DNA of 64,000 nucleotides, taken from assembly GCA_003854985.1 (NCBI GenBank), contig RQOG01000016.1:1-64000 (forward strand), in the 5' to 3' direction. A program made the translations under genes and the position numbers. This document shows positions 63,666 through 64,000 of the stretch, piece after piece; within the stretch, counting starts at the first letter, position 1, and each line of letters begins with the position of its first letter. This stretch comes from Calditrichota bacterium. Its GTDB lineage: Bacteria; Calditrichota; Calditrichia; Calditrichales; Calditrichaceae. The notes below the pieces were generated by a model, which was not told the DNA's origin, did not search any database, and worked only from the letters and a program-made list of their open reading frames with translations.

Positions 63666-64000
63666 TTAGAACTCTAGTCCGCCTTCTCGGGCGCCATCGG
63701 CAAATGCTTTTACTCTGCCATGATACGGATAGCCATTTCTGTCGAAAACCACCTGTTTAATCTTTTTCTTTTTGGCTTCTTCCGCAAAAACCTTACCCAA
63801 TTCAAAAGAAGCCTCCGACTTGTTTTTGGCAGATTTCAGAGATGTACCAACTGCTTTGCTTTTATTAAACATTCCGACAAGCACCTTGCCCTGGCTGTCA
63901 TCTATAAGTTGGGCATGAATATATTTTATACTTCTATAAACCACCAACCGTGGTTTTTCGGAAGATCCGAACATTTTTTTCTTACGTTTAGGCATTTTCC
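63666..64000 (-). CDS. rplR: 50S ribosomal protein L18, partial at window edge
   Basis: At least 111 residues with KPRLVVYRSIKYIHAQLIDDS, LGKVFAEEAKKKKIKQVVFDRNGYPYHGRVKAFADGARE in the expected order. The frame stays open to the window edge and L18 normally starts some 10-15 residues before the visible ATG at 63995, so the true start is probably outside. Confidence 0.93.
   Translation of the reverse strand, partial: KMPKRKKKMFGSSEKPRLVVYRSIKYIHAQLIDDSQGKVLVGMFNKSKAVGTSLKSAKNKSEASFELGKVFAEEAKKKKIKQVVFDRNGYPYHGRVKAFADGAREGGLEF

Overview
The window is bacterial chromosome from a Gram-negative organism: it has a BamD-type outer-membrane assembly lipoprotein, a predicted outer-membrane beta-barrel, TonB-family protein and multihaem c-type cytochrome. 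The ribosomal order secY-map-infA-rpmJ-rpsM-rpsK-rpsD-rpoA-rplQ lacks adk between secY and map. Together with DUF4388 regulators, LVIVD/Ig-repeat secreted proteins, an AmgK-RapZ-C fusion and haem-binding sensor kinases, this suggests the FCB superphylum (a Calditrichota-like lineage). That placement is inferred, not proven. Nearly all genes are on the minus strand in tight operons.

Layout. 1-6443: a two-component pair, accB, a DUF4388 double-receiver protein, a nitrilase-fold amidase, a UPF0210 PFL-like protein, an ACT protein and a solitary EutN/CcmL microcompartment vertex protein. 6558-11827: nadD, bamD, an unknown membrane-anchored protein, a Gfo/Idh/MocA oxidoreductase, tyrA and a DAHP synthase, probably one operon. 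11848-20172: ruvX, an HU/IHF gene, then birA-coaX-sensor kinase-mutS. 20267-26005: a DUF192 lipoprotein, a D-2-hydroxyacid dehydrogenase, a secreted coiled-coil protein, and an AT-rich accessory patch with two tandem paralogues, a third secreted protein and the tail of a decayed ATPase gene. 26006-28151: a sugar-kinase/RapZ-C fusion with a MurU-like nucleotidyltransferase.

29543-33532 is a probable regulatory unit. A histidine kinase with a periplasmic CxxCH haem motif and an NtrC-type sigma54 activator are transcribed away from a CheY-like receiver and a nine-CxxCH cytochrome lipoprotein, and a canonical -24/-12 promoter lies in front of the second pair. 33736-45840 holds surface and envelope genes: an LVIVD-propeller/Ig-repeat protein, an outer-membrane barrel, a YgfK-like iron-sulfur flavoprotein lacking its NAD(P)H module, an eight-helix membrane protein, a glycosyltransferase, a deoxynucleoside kinase and a beta-helix/TonB-domain fusion.

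45852-55404 is a complete alternative chemosensory cluster: ParA, receiver, CheW, MCP and a 1795-residue multi-HPt CheA hybrid. 56937-64000 is the end of the spc and alpha ribosomal operons, where secY carries an apparent 1-nt frameshift. No tRNA, rRNA, CRISPR array, intact transposon or replication origin was seen.
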